Positions 1-8,831 of a stretch of DNA of 64,000 nt are shown here, piece after piece. The notes beneath the pieces were generated by a model. That model had not been told where the DNA came from. It did no database searches and saw only the letters and a program-made list of their open reading frames with translations. A program made the position numbers and the translations under genes. Within the stretch, counting starts at the first letter, position 1; each line of letters starts with the position of its first letter. This stretch comes from Mycobacterium sp. SVM_VP21. Its GTDB lineage: Bacteria > Actinomycetota > Actinomycetes > Mycobacteriales > Mycobacteriaceae. The stretch is taken from the NCBI GenBank assembly GCA_024758765.1, contig CP101406.1, positions 124,001 through 188,000 on the forward strand, in the 5' to 3' direction.

Positions 1-98
1 TTGGTGACGAATTGTCGCGGCGCTCATCGGCGCGAACAGACACAGAGTCGCATTCAAACTGCTCGCGTCGTGCGATTCTGTGACTGCTCGCTGCGAGA
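1..98. other. left edge, no gene supported
   Basis: These bases lie downstream of the SDR gene on the minus strand. The only open frame here, on the plus strand, runs antisense into that gene and has no recognisable protein features. I see no hairpin strong enough to call a terminator. Confidence 0.5.
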
Positions 99-827
99 TC
101 AGGCGGCGACTCCGCCACCGTCGGCATGCAGGGTTGATCCGGTGATGAAGCTGGACCGCGGCGAAGCCAGAAACAGCACAGCCTCAGCGATCTCGCTGGC
201 ACGCGCGGTGCGCCCGAGCGGAAGGGCCCGACCCAGTTCGTCGTTGACGTCGCCCCATTCGGCGACGACCCCCTCGGTGGCGGTCGGTCCCGGGGCCACA
301 CTGTTGACGCGTACTCCATGCGGGCCGAATTCAGCAGCCCAGGTGCGCGTCAGCGACTCCAACGCGGCTTTGGAGGCGCTGTAACTCGACGCACCGGGAA
401 CACCCTTGAAAGCGACCATGCTGGTGACGTTGACGATGCTGCCGCGCCCGCGCCGCAACATGCCCGGCGCCAAGGCGGCGACCAGGAAGTAGGCGCCGCG
501 CACGTTGGTGTCGAACGTCGACTCGAACGACGCCACATCCTGTTCCACGGTCAGCGCGCCGGGGAAACTGGCCGCGTTGTTCACCACGATGTCCAGGCCG
601 TCGCCGCATTGCCGCACCAAGGATTTCACCGACTCGAGGTCGGCGAGATCCGCTGCCACGAATCGCACTGCGCCGCCGAGTTCGGCGACCGCGGCCGCAC
701 CGCGCTGTGCCGAGCGGCCGGTGATGATCACCTCGGCACCGTGCCGCGCCAGCAGTCGCGCCGATTCGAGTCCGATGCCCGCGGTCCCACCTGTCACCAG
801 CGCCGTCTGACCCGCCAGCTCGTTCAT
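99..827 (-). CDS. SDR family oxidoreductase
   Basis: Classical short-chain dehydrogenase/reductase of 242 aa; these use NAD(P)(H) to reduce or oxidise carbonyls and alcohols, substrate unknown here. The N-terminal TGGTAGIG dinucleotide motif is followed by VNNAA and an active-site S...YSASK (Tyr-X3-Lys), with the C-terminal GSTLHADGG typical of the family. The ATG at 827 overlaps the stop of the upstream gene as ATGA, so I chose it over an in-frame start 15 bases upstream. The pair with the NmrA-like protein is probably one operon. Substrate cannot be deduced. Confidence 0.88.
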   Translation of the reverse strand: MNELAGQTALVTGGTAGIGLESARLLARHGAEVIITGRSAQRGAAAVAELGGAVRFVAADLADLESVKSLVRQCGDGLDIVVNNAASFPGALTVEQDVASFESTFDTNVRGAYFLVAALAPGMLRRGRGSIVNVTSMVAFKGVPGASSYSASKAALESLTRTWAAEFGPHGVRVNSVAPGPTATEGVVAEWGDVNDELGRALPLGRTARASEIAEAVLFLASPRSSFITGSTLHADGGGVAA

Positions 828-1567
828 TGCGCCGCCTGCCAATCGGCCAGCCGGGTGGTCGCCAGGGTCGCGCCGTCGCCGGTGACCAGGCCGGTGGCGC
901 CGATCTTGGTGCCGAAGTAGAGCGCGGCGGGGTCGACGACGATCGGAAGGTCCTCGCCTCGATGGGCCAGCACCAGAGCGGCCAGTTCGGCGAAGGTCAG
1001 CTTCTGCGGGCCACCGATGTCGATGATCCCGTCGACGGGCGCGGCCTGAGCGGCGCGCGCCATTTCGGCGGCCACCTCGGCACCGGCGATCGGCTGAATC
1101 AGGCCTTCGGGGGCCCGGACTTCGCCGTCGACCGTGATCGACGCAACGATGCCGTCGGCGAACTCGTGGAACTGAGTGGCACGCACGATGGTGTAGGGCA
1201 ATCCGGAATCGGCGATGATCCGTTCCTGGGCGACCTTGGCGCGCATGTAGCCACTGTCGGGCAGGCCATCGGCGTTCACGATGGACAGCACGACGTAGTG
1301 GCCGACGTCAGCTGCTTTGGCCGCGGCCACCAGGTTGGTGGTGGACTTGGTGAAGAACTCCAGCACCGGGCCGTCGGCGAAATCCGGTGAGTTGACCACG
1401 TCGACCAGCACGTCAGCGCTCGACAGGGCGTCGGCCAGGCCGTCGCCGGTCAGCACGTCGACACCCGTACTGCGAGCAGCGGCCACGGTCTCATGGCCGG
1501 CGGCGCGCAGCAGCTCGACGACCTTGGTACCGATCTGCCCGCTGGCACCCATCACAGTGATCTTCAT
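824..1567 (-). CDS. NmrA-like NAD(P)-binding protein
   Basis: Atypical SDR of about 247 aa. It starts MKITVMGASGQIGTKVVELL, a GxxGxxG Rossmann loop right at the N terminus, as in NmrA/NAD-binding domain proteins and complex I NDUFA9-like SDRs. It lacks the classical YxxxK context, so it may be a redox sensor or a reductase of uncharacterised specificity. The ATG at 1567 places the Rossmann loop at residue 6; a longer open frame upstream encodes nothing recognisable. The stop overlaps the start of the downstream SDR. About 100 bp separate it from the stop of the LuxR-type regulator on the same strand. Confidence 0.8.
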   Translation of the reverse strand: MKITVMGASGQIGTKVVELLRAAGHETVAAARSTGVDVLTGDGLADALSSADVLVDVVNSPDFADGPVLEFFTKSTTNLVAAAKAADVGHYVVLSIVNADGLPDSGYMRAKVAQERIIADSGLPYTIVRATQFHEFADGIVASITVDGEVRAPEGLIQPIAGAEVAAEMARAAQAAPVDGIIDIGGPQKLTFAELAALVLAHRGEDLPIVVDPAALYFGTKIGATGLVTGDGATLATTRLADWQAAQ

Positions 1568-1667
1568 CCTCGACACACCCTCTCTGCTGAGCACGATTGC
1601 GATACCTCGACCCTGGCATCGCACCGCCCGTGGGGAAACCCCGGAAAGTCCGTAGTCTGCTCCCCGG

Positions 1668-4448
1668 TCAGGGGCCAACGGAGGTGTCGCGCAACTCCCG
1701 GCGCGAGCGGATCCCGAGCTTGGCGAAGACCTTGCGCAGATGCCATTCGACGGTGTGGGCACTGATGAACAACTGCGCCGCGATCTCGACATTGGTCAGG
1801 CCGGCCCCGGCCAGCTCGGCGATCTGCTGCTCCTGTGGTGTCATGACGTCACCGGCGGCCGCGGGCCTGCTGCTGACCTTGTCCCCGATCGCCTGCAGTT
1901 CCCGACGGCTGCGCTGCACGAAGGCCTGTGCCCCGAAACCGGTGAACATCTCGTGGGCGGTGCGCAGCTGCTGGCGCGCGTCGCCACGTCGCTTCTCCCG
2001 GCGAAGCCATTCCCCGTACACCAGATGCGCGCGAGCCAGGTCCACGGCGATCCGGGTGCGCCCCAGCCGCTCGACGGCCTCGATGTAGTGGTCTTCGGCG
2101 ACTGGTTCGTCGCACAGCAGCGCACGCGAGCGGGCCAGCACACCCAGCCCCCAGTCCGTTCCGCTGACTGTGGTGCGTTCCTCCAGCTGGGCCAGCGCCT
2201 CGGCGGCCAACGGCCGCTCACCGCCGCGCACCCCGGCCTCCACCAGTTCGGCCAGGTTCATCCCGTAGATACCGAGATCTTCGTAGTCCAGCACGCCGCG
2301 CAGCCGCTCGCATGCCGACTGGTAGCGGCCCAGGCCGTTGTAGAGCACGGCGGAGGCGTAGCCGATCAGTGCGCGGATGCGTCCCTCGCCACGGGCGGCT
2401 CCGCTGCGTGCCGCGGCGTCGATCAGCACGGCCGCCTCGGATTCCTCGCCGATCCAGGCCGCCAAGGCCAGCGCGTGATAGCGCACCGGTGTCTGACCGG
2501 CCGCCGCGCTCAGTGCGTCGGCGTCGGCGATCAGCGCGCGCGCCGCCGCGAACTCACCCGCCTGCACGTGCACCCCGGCCCGGGTCGTCAACGCGATCGG
2601 CAGCATGGCCAGCGCACCGGTGTCGGTCGCGACCCGCACGGCGTCAGTGGCGATCCGATGCCAGGCCTCGTCGTCCCAGACATCGTGCACCGCGGCTTCG
2701 TAGCCGATCGGAAATGCCTGCCACGACCAGGTGTTCGGTGTGAGTGCGGCAATCGCAGCACGCAACGGCTCCACGCCGGCTTGCGGACCGGCGCTGATAC
2801 GGGTGGTCAACGCAAGCAGCAGCAGGTCGGCCGGCCGGTTCGGGGCCGTCCGCACACCCGCTGCCAGCGCTGCCGCGGTGTGCTGGCGCACCTGCGCTCC
2901 GAACGCCCGGCCCGCATACATCGCCGAGCTGACCGCTTCCAGCAGGGCCTGCTGCGCCATCACCGGATCAATGGATTCTAAATGACTTGCTGCGCTGAAG
3001 AATTGGTGAACCGACTCAAGAATAGTGGCGGCGTTGCCGCTGCCGCGGCCGCGGGTGAATGCCAACTGTGCTCGCATCCGGGCCAACCGGGCACGCTGCA
3101 GCTCGTCGAGCGGCGCCAGCTCGGCAGTGCCCAGCAGTGCTTCCGCCGCCTCCATTTCAGCCACTGCCCGCTTGGCTTCGGCGGCATCGAGCGCACGGGC
3201 TCCGCGCCGCAGCGGATCGGGGGTCAGTTCAGTGGCGCGGGCCAAAAACGCTGCTGCCGCGGCGGTTCCACCCCGCAACGCAGCCCGGTCAGCGGAGCGT
3301 TCCAGCTCCACGGCGACCGATTCGTCCGGCCCGGCCGCCGCATGGGCGCGGTGCCACGCCCGTCGATCGGGGTCGTGCGCCGGGTCGGTGGCCTGCGCCA
3401 GGGCGCGGTGGGCATCCCGGCGGTCCTCCAGGCTCGCCGCGCGGTAGATGGCTGAGCGCACCAGTGGATGGCGGAACCGCACCCGTGCGCCCACCTCGAT
3501 CAGGCCAGCCTCCTCTGCCGGGGCCAGGGCCGTAATCGTCAGGCCCAGCACACCGGCCGCACGCAGCAGCAGCGCCGCGTCCCCCACCGGCTCGGCGGCG
3601 GCCAGCAGCAAGAACCGTTGGGCGGCGTCGGGCAACGCCTGCACACGGGTCAGGTAATGGCGTTCGATCTGGCCCGCCACCGGCACCACGTCGGGGCGGT
3701 AGTAGCCGCCGGCCAGCTCGGCCGCCGACAGCCCCCGCGGAAGTTCCAGCAGCGCCAGTGGGTTGCCGTGGGTCTCGGCGACGATCCGGTCGGCGACCTG
3801 GGGGTCGATCCGGCCCGGCAGCGCCGATTCCAGCACGGCGCGCGCGTCGGAGTCGGCCAGGCCACGCAGCATCAGCCTCGGCAGCCCGGTCAGGCCCTCG
3901 ACGGGCCCGCGCAGGGCGCACACCAGCGCGATGGGTTCGGCCCGCAGTCGCCGCGCCACAAACCCCAGCGTCTGAGCCGAAACCCGATCGAGCCACTGGG
4001 CGTCGTCGACCAGACACAGGACCGGCCGGCGGGCGGCGATCCCGGCCAGCAGCCCCAACACCGCCAACCCGACCAGAAAGCGGTCGGGTGCGGACCCGCT
4101 GCTCATCCCGAACGCGATGGCCAGCGCATCGCGCTGCGGTTCGGGCAGGAGGTCGATTTCGTCGGCCGCGGGTGCACACAGCTGTTGCAGCCCGGCGAAT
4201 GCCAGCTCCATGTCGGACTCCACGCCGGCCGCCCGGATCACGAGAAAGTCCGTCGCGGATTCGGCCAGGTGGTCCAGCAGCACTGTCTTGCCGATCCCGG
4301 CCTCGCCGCGCAACACCAGCACCTGAGGGCGACCCCCACGGGCGGCGGCGAGGGTCTCCCGCAATTGCTCACACTCGGCATCACGGCCCCGCAAAGACGA
4401 CAAAACCCCCGACACGCCAGGCGTGCGGGGGCTTTGACGACTACTCAC
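1668..4448 (-). CDS. LuxR-family ATPase regulator (LAL type)
   Basis: Large transcriptional regulator of about 910-926 aa. The N terminus has an AAA/AAA16-type ATPase with Walker A GEAGIGKT (about residues 48-55) and a Walker B region CLVDDAQW. A long helical repeat middle follows, then a C-terminal LuxR helix-turn-helix beginning MTPQEQQIAELAGAGLTN and containing SAHTVEWHLRKVFAKLGI. LAL proteins usually activate nearby catabolic genes in response to a ligand; the NmrA/SDR pair just downstream is a candidate target. The start is doubtful. The GTG at 4448 puts the fixB terminator hairpin inside the first codons, whereas TTG codons at 4403 or 4394 would start just before LRGRDAE, where the homologous domain normally begins. 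Confidence 0.88.
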   Translation of the reverse strand: MSSRQSPRTPGVSGVLSSLRGRDAECEQLRETLAAARGGRPQVLVLRGEAGIGKTVLLDHLAESATDFLVIRAAGVESDMELAFAGLQQLCAPAADEIDLLPEPQRDALAIAFGMSSGSAPDRFLVGLAVLGLLAGIAARRPVLCLVDDAQWLDRVSAQTLGFVARRLRAEPIALVCALRGPVEGLTGLPRLMLRGLADSDARAVLESALPGRIDPQVADRIVAETHGNPLALLELPRGLSAAELAGGYYRPDVVPVAGQIERHYLTRVQALPDAAQRFLLLAAAEPVGDAALLLRAAGVLGLTITALAPAEEAGLIEVGARVRFRHPLVRSAIYRAASLEDRRDAHRALAQATDPAHDPDRRAWHRAHAAAGPDESVAVELERSADRAALRGGTAAAAAFLARATELTPDPLRRGARALDAAEAKRAVAEMEAAEALLGTAELAPLDELQRARLARMRAQLAFTRGRGSGNAATILESVHQFFSAASHLESIDPVMAQQALLEAVSSAMYAGRAFGAQVRQHTAAALAAGVRTAPNRPADLLLLALTTRISAGPQAGVEPLRAAIAALTPNTWSWQAFPIGYEAAVHDVWDDEAWHRIATDAVRVATDTGALAMLPIALTTRAGVHVQAGEFAAARALIADADALSAAAGQTPVRYHALALAAWIGEESEAAVLIDAAARSGAARGEGRIRALIGYASAVLYNGLGRYQSACERLRGVLDYEDLGIYGMNLAELVEAGVRGGERPLAAEALAQLEERTTVSGTDWGLGVLARSRALLCDEPVAEDHYIEAVERLGRTRIAVDLARAHLVYGEWLRREKRRGDARQQLRTAHEMFTGFGAQAFVQRSRRELQAIGDKVSSRPAAAGDVMTPQEQQIAELAGAGLTNVEIAAQLFISAHTVEWHLRKVFAKLGIRSRRELRDTSVGP
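4402..4432 (-). terminator. intrinsic terminator of fixBA
   Basis: On the minus strand, about 30 bp after the fixB stop, a GC-rich hairpin (arms 4406-4418 and 4420-4431, one bulged base) is followed by TTTTGTC. It has the form of a rho-independent terminator and sits inside the extreme 5' end of the downstream regulator's longest reading frame. Confidence 0.7.
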
Positions 4449-4464
4449 GCAGGTGAGGTTTTAT

Positions 4465-5421
4465 CTAACCCTTGCGGGCCTTGATCGCCTCGGTCAGCTG
4501 CGGGGCGACCTTGAACAGGTCGCCGACGATGCCGTAGTCGGCGATCTCGAAGATCGGCGCTTCCTCGTCCTTGTTGACCACGACGATGGTCTTGGACGTC
4601 TGCATGCCGGCCCGGTGCTGGATCGCGCCGGAGATGCCCAGGGCGATGTACAGCTGCGGCGACACGGTCTTGCCGGTCTGGCCGATCTGGAACTGACCCG
4701 GGTAGTAGCCCGAGTCCACCGCGGCACGCGATGCGCCGACGGCCGCACCGAGCGAGTCGGCCAGCTCCTCGACCACCGAGAAGCTCTCGGCGCTGCCGAC
4801 ACCGCGACCACCGGACACCACGATGGGGGCCTCGGTGAGCTCCGGACGGTCACCGGCCACGGCCGGCTGACGCGAGGTGATCTTGGTGGCGTTCTCGGCG
4901 GCGGCGGGCACCTCGACGGTGACCTGCTCTCCCGCACCGGCGGCCGGCGCGGGCTCCACCGCACCCGCACGGACGGTGATGACCGGGAGCTCCCCGGTGG
5001 GCTCGGCCTCGACGGTGTAGGCACCACCGAAGATGGAGTGCACCACCTTGGCGCCCGCCTTGACCTCGACCACGTCGACCAGCAGACCGGAGCCGATCCG
5101 GGCCGCCAAGCGGCCGGCGACCTCTTTGCCGTCGGCGGTGGCAGCGATCAGCACCGCGGCCGGAGCGGCCGTCTCGGCCAGCCCGGCCAGCACGTCAACG
5201 ACCGGGGTGATCAGGTAGCCGTCCACGACGTCGGACTCGGCCACGTAGATCTTGGCGGCGCCGGCCTCCTTCAGGCCGTCCACCAGCGGGGCGGCAGTGC
5301 CGGGGGCACCGACGACGACCGCGGACGGCTCGCCGAGCTCACGCGCGGCGGTGATCAGTTCGGAGCTGACCTTCTTCAGCGCTCCATCGGCGTGCTCAAC
5401 GAGCACAAGTACTTCAGCCAT
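4465..5421 (-). CDS. fixB: electron transfer flavoprotein alpha subunit
   Basis: EtfA/FixB of 318 aa, partner of the FixA/EtfB protein encoded just upstream. The heterodimer carries FAD and passes electrons from acyl-CoA dehydrogenases towards the quinone pool. The C-terminal FAD-binding domain is clear: VVSGGRGVG, then [34 protein letters not shown] and a final IVGDLFKV. Length and position match M. tuberculosis Rv3028c as I know it. It follows fixA by 38 bp in the same operon and ends before a strong hairpin terminator. Confidence 0.96.
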   Translation of the reverse strand: MAEVLVLVEHADGALKKVSSELITAARELGEPSAVVVGAPGTAAPLVDGLKEAGAAKIYVAESDVVDGYLITPVVDVLAGLAETAAPAAVLIAATADGKEVAGRLAARIGSGLLVDVVEVKAGAKVVHSIFGGAYTVEAEPTGELPVITVRAGAVEPAPAAGAGEQVTVEVPAAAENATKITSRQPAVAGDRPELTEAPIVVSGGRGVGSAESFSVVEELADSLGAAVGASRAAVDSGYYPGQFQIGQTGKTVSPQLYIALGISGAIQHRAGMQTSKTIVVVNKDEEAPIFEIADYGIVGDLFKVAPQLTEAIKARKG

Positions 5422-5459
5422 GTCTATTTTCTTCCGTCTTCGCTAGGTCCGGGGATCGC

Positions 5460-6251
5460 TTAGATGATCTTCTGGGCAACCAGGTACCCGGCGATCTTGG
5501 TGCCGCCATCGCCCTCGTCGGTCACCTTCTCGCCCGCGGTCTTCGGCGGCTTCGGAGTCGAAGCAGTCACCTTGGTACCGGCGTTGGCGACACCAACCTC
5601 GTCGGCCTCGACGCCGATCTCGGCCAGGCTGAGCACGGTGACTTCCTTCTTCTTGGCGGCCATGATGCCCTTGAAGGACGGGAAGCGCGGCTCGTTGATC
5701 TTCTCGTTGACGCTCACCACGGCCGGCAGCGAGGCCTCCAGGGTGAACACGCCCTCGTCGGTCTCCCGCTCGCCGGTGACCTTGCCGCCCTCGACGGTCA
5801 GCTTGCGCAGGTGGGTCAGCTGCGGCAGACCCAGGTACTCGGCGATGATCGCCGGAACCGCGCCGCCGACACCGTCGGTCGACTCGTTGCCGGCGATGAC
5901 CAGCTCGGTGCCCTCGATGGCGCCCAGCGCGCGCGCCAGCGCCCAACCGGTCTGGACGACATCGGAACCCTTCATGCCGTCGTCGAGGATGTGCACGGCC
6001 TTGTCAGCCCCCATCGACAGCGCCTTGCGGATCGCCTCGGTGGCCCGCTCCGGGCCGGCGGTCAGCACGGTGACGGTGCCTTCGGCGCCTTCCTTCTCCC
6101 GGATCTGCAGAGCCTCTTCGACGGCCCGCTCGTTGATCTCATCGAGCACGGCGTCGGCAGCCTCACGGTCCAGCGTGAAGTCACCGTCGGTGAGCTTGCG
6201 CTCCGACCAGGTGTCTGGGACCTGTTTGATCAGGACCACGATGTTCGTCAT
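5460..6251 (-). CDS. fixA: electron transfer flavoprotein beta subunit
   Basis: EtfB/FixA of 263 aa. It opens MTNIVVLIKQVPDTWSERKL, characteristic of actinobacterial FixA, and contains the AMP-binding segment VIAGNESTDGVGGAVPAIIA. I used the ATG at 6251, preceded by a GAGGAGG ribosome site; the frame stays open upstream to 6317 but that part has no family similarity. It is the first gene of fixA-fixB and is divergent from the MGLP methyltransferase. A palindrome about 85 bp upstream may be its operator. Confidence 0.96.
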   Translation of the reverse strand: MTNIVVLIKQVPDTWSERKLTDGDFTLDREAADAVLDEINERAVEEALQIREKEGAEGTVTVLTAGPERATEAIRKALSMGADKAVHILDDGMKGSDVVQTGWALARALGAIEGTELVIAGNESTDGVGGAVPAIIAEYLGLPQLTHLRKLTVEGGKVTGERETDEGVFTLEASLPAVVSVNEKINEPRFPSFKGIMAAKKKEVTVLSLAEIGVEADEVGVANAGTKVTASTPKPPKTAGEKVTDEGDGGTKIAGYLVAQKII

Positions 6252-6333
6252 GAGTGTGGTTCGTCCTCCTCGAAGGGGTCCTGCAGCAGCGGGCCGCAAG
6301 ACTGGGTAGCGATTCACGCAGCCGCACGAGAAT

Positions 6334-6349
6334 GTTACTCACCGGTAAC
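6334..6349. promoter_or_regulatory. palindrome between fixA and methyltransferase
   Basis: GTTAC-TCACCG-GTAAC, 5-bp perfect arms with a 6-bp centre, lies in the 195-bp divergent region between fixA and the 6447 gene. The shape suits a TetR-family dimer. Fatty-acid-responsive TetR control of etf genes is plausible, but I cannot name the regulator. Confidence 0.4.
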
Positions 6350-6446
6350 TTAATGCGGTTCGCGTGTACAGCGTAGCGGGTCGTGATAATGCCATGTGGG
6401 GTAGCCGGTTCATGGACCGCGCCCTTCGCGTTAGCCTGCCTGTGCG

Positions 6447-7244
6447 ATGAAATCTACGAATGCCGCCGGAGACTCCACCGGCACGCCGCCCAGCGACAGC
6501 ACGCTGACGCTGACCGGGGAGCGCACCATCCCCGGACTGGACGTCGAGAACTACTGGTTCCGACGGCACGAGGTGGTCTACCAGCAGCTGGCGCCGCGCT
6601 GTAGCGGCCGCGACGTCCTGGAGGCCGGGTTTGGCGAGGGCTACGGCGCCGACCTGATCGCGCGCGTGGCCCAGCGGGTGATCGGCGTGGATTACGACGA
6701 CGCGGCGGTGGCCCACGTGCGAGCCCGCTACCCGCGCGTCGAAGCCGTCCAGGGAAACCTCGCCGACTTGCCGCTGCCCGACGCGGCCGTGGACGTGGTG
6801 GTCAACTTCCAGGTCATCGAGCACCTCTGGGACCAGGGGCAGTTCATCGCCGAATGCGCCCGCGTGCTGCGGCCCGGCGGGTTGCTGATGGTGTCCACTC
6901 CCAACCGGATCACGTTCTCCCCCGGCCGTGACACTCCGATCAACCCGTTTCACACCCGCGAACTCAATGCCGCCGAGCTCACCGAACTGCTGATCGAGGG
7001 CGGTTTCGAAATCGATGGGGTCTACGGAGTTTTTCATGGGCCCGCGCTGCGGGCGATGGACGCCCGACACGGCGGCTCGATCATCGACGCCCAGATCGCG
7101 CGGGCGGTCGCCGACGCGCCCTGGCCGGCCGACTTGTTGGCCGATGTCGCCGGCGTCACCAGCGACGACTTCGACATCCTCGAAGCCACGCAGCGCAACA
7201 TCGACGACAGCCTGGATCTGGTGGCGATCGCGGTGCGCCGGTGA
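6447..7244 (+). CDS. SAM-dependent methyltransferase, MGLP locus
   Basis: Class I methyltransferase of 265 aa with motif I VLEAGFGEGYGADLIA (about residues 54-69), a conserved acidic VIGVDYDD and an IEHLWDQ region. It corresponds in position to Rv3030, which has been proposed to O-methylate sugars of methylglucose lipopolysaccharides (MGLP), cytoplasmic polysaccharides that bind fatty acyl-CoA. Its stop overlaps the GTG start of the GH57 gene by three bases (GTGA), indicating translational coupling and a shared role in polysaccharide synthesis. The sugar position methylated is not readable from sequence. Confidence 0.9.
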   Translation: MKSTNAAGDSTGTPPSDSTLTLTGERTIPGLDVENYWFRRHEVVYQQLAPRCSGRDVLEAGFGEGYGADLIARVAQRVIGVDYDDAAVAHVRARYPRVEAVQGNLADLPLPDAAVDVVVNFQVIEHLWDQGQFIAECARVLRPGGLLMVSTPNRITFSPGRDTPINPFHTRELNAAELTELLIEGGFEIDGVYGVFHGPALRAMDARHGGSIIDAQIARAVADAPWPADLLADVAGVTSDDFDILEATQRNIDDSLDLVAIAVRR

Positions 7245-8776
7245 CCGAAGAAGCCAGCGGCTCGGTACCGGGCCTGTTCACCCTGGTGCTGCACACCCAC
7301 CTGCCCTGGCTGGCGCACCACGGCCGCTGGCCCGTCGGCGAAGAGTGGCTCTACCAATCTTGGTCGGCGGCGTATCTGCCGCTGGTGCGGGTGCTGCGCA
7401 CGCTGGCCGCCGAAGGCCGGCGAAACCTGCTCACACTCGGGGTGACGCCGGTGGTCGCCGCCCAGCTCGACGACCCGTACTGCCTGGACGGGATGCACCA
7501 CTGGCTGGCGAACTGGCAGCTGCGCGCCGCGCAGGCCACCACCTTGGCCGACATTCGCCCGTTCGGGCTGCACGAAAGCGCCGCAGCCGAACAGGCCCTC
7601 GAGGAGTTCGCGCTGCTGTGGCGCCACGGCGCCAGCCCGCTACTTCGGGAGCTGGTGCAGGCGCAGACGGTGGAACTGCTCGGCGGTCCGCTAGCCCACC
7701 CGTTCCAGCCTCTACTGGCGCCACGACTGCGCCAGTTCGCGCTCCACGAGGGTTTGGCCGACGCCCGGGCGCGGCTGGCCCACACCCCCACCGGAATCTG
7801 GGCGCCGGAATGTGCATACACGCCCGGCCTGGAAACCGAGTACGCGGCCGCCGGGATTTCGCACTTCATGGTCGACGGCCCGTCGCTGCACGGCGATACC
7901 ACACTGGGCCGGCCGGTCGGTGACTCCGACGTGATCGCGTTCGGCCGTGACCTTGCAGTCAGCTACCGGGTGTGGTCACCGAAGTCGGGCTATCCCGGGC
8001 ATGAGGCCTACCGGGACTTCCACACCTATGACCATCGCACCGGCTTGAAGCCGTCGCGGGTAACGGGCCGCAACGTCTCGCCCGAGCAGAAGGCGCCGTA
8101 CGACCCGCAGCGCGCCGACGCCGCGATCGATGCCCATGTCGCCGATTTCGTCGGGGTGGTCCGGGGCCGCCTGCAATCCGAGTCCGAGCGGATCGGCCGC
8201 CCGGCCCACGTGGTTGCCGCATTCGACACCGAGCTGTTCGGCCACTGGTGGTACGAGGGACCGACCTGGCTGGCCCGGGTGTTGCGAGCACTGCCCGAAG
8301 CCGGGGTTCGCGTCGGCACGCTCACCGATGCCATCAACGCCGGATTCGTCGGCCAGGCCGTCGAACTGCCGCCCAGCTCGTGGGGTTCGGGCAAGGACTG
8401 GCGGGTGTGGTCCGGTGAGAAGGTGGCCGACCTGGTGCAGCTGAACTCCGAGGTGACCGAGACCGCCTTGGGCGCCGTCGACAAAGCCCTGGCCCAGACA
8501 GCGGCGCCGTCGGGCCCCACGCAGCGCGACCGGGTCGCCGACCAGATCCTGCGCGAGGCGCTGCTGACGGTCTCCAGCGACTGGCCGTTCATGGTCAGCA
8601 AGGACTCCGCGGCCGACTACGCCCGCTACCGCGCGCAGCTGCACGCGCACGCCACCCGCGAGATCGCCGACGCACTGGCCGGCGGACACCGAGACACCGC
8701 ACAGCGCTTGGCCGACGGCTGGAATAAGGCCGACGGCCTGTTCGGCGCCCTAGATGCCCGTAGGCTGCCACGGTGA
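7241..8776 (+). CDS. GH57 alpha-1,4-glucan branching enzyme family
   Basis: Glycoside hydrolase family 57 protein of 511 aa, equivalent to Rv3031, which is proposed to branch the alpha-glucan backbone of MGLP or glycogen. GH57 conserved regions are visible: HTHLPWL near residue 13, GIWAPECAY around residue 185 containing the nucleophile Glu, and AFDTELFGHWWYEG around residue 328 containing the acid/base Asp. The remaining C terminus is the helical domain typical of bacterial branching GH57s. It starts at GTG overlapping the methyltransferase stop and ends 55 bp before the glycosyltransferase start. Confidence 0.93.
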   Translation: MTEEASGSVPGLFTLVLHTHLPWLAHHGRWPVGEEWLYQSWSAAYLPLVRVLRTLAAEGRRNLLTLGVTPVVAAQLDDPYCLDGMHHWLANWQLRAAQATTLADIRPFGLHESAAAEQALEEFALLWRHGASPLLRELVQAQTVELLGGPLAHPFQPLLAPRLRQFALHEGLADARARLAHTPTGIWAPECAYTPGLETEYAAAGISHFMVDGPSLHGDTTLGRPVGDSDVIAFGRDLAVSYRVWSPKSGYPGHEAYRDFHTYDHRTGLKPSRVTGRNVSPEQKAPYDPQRADAAIDAHVADFVGVVRGRLQSESERIGRPAHVVAAFDTELFGHWWYEGPTWLARVLRALPEAGVRVGTLTDAINAGFVGQAVELPPSSWGSGKDWRVWSGEKVADLVQLNSEVTETALGAVDKALAQTAAPSGPTQRDRVADQILREALLTVSSDWPFMVSKDSAADYARYRAQLHAHATREIADALAGGHRDTAQRLADGWNKADGLFGALDARRLPR

Positions 8777-8831
8777 CCCCCCGCCACCGGACCTCGCACC
8801 ACGACGGTGCGCGTCAGAACGGACCCGCCGC

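Noticed and set aside
1..384. Plus-strand open frame at the left edge
   Set aside because: It runs antisense through the 3' half of a clear SDR gene and has no recognisable content.
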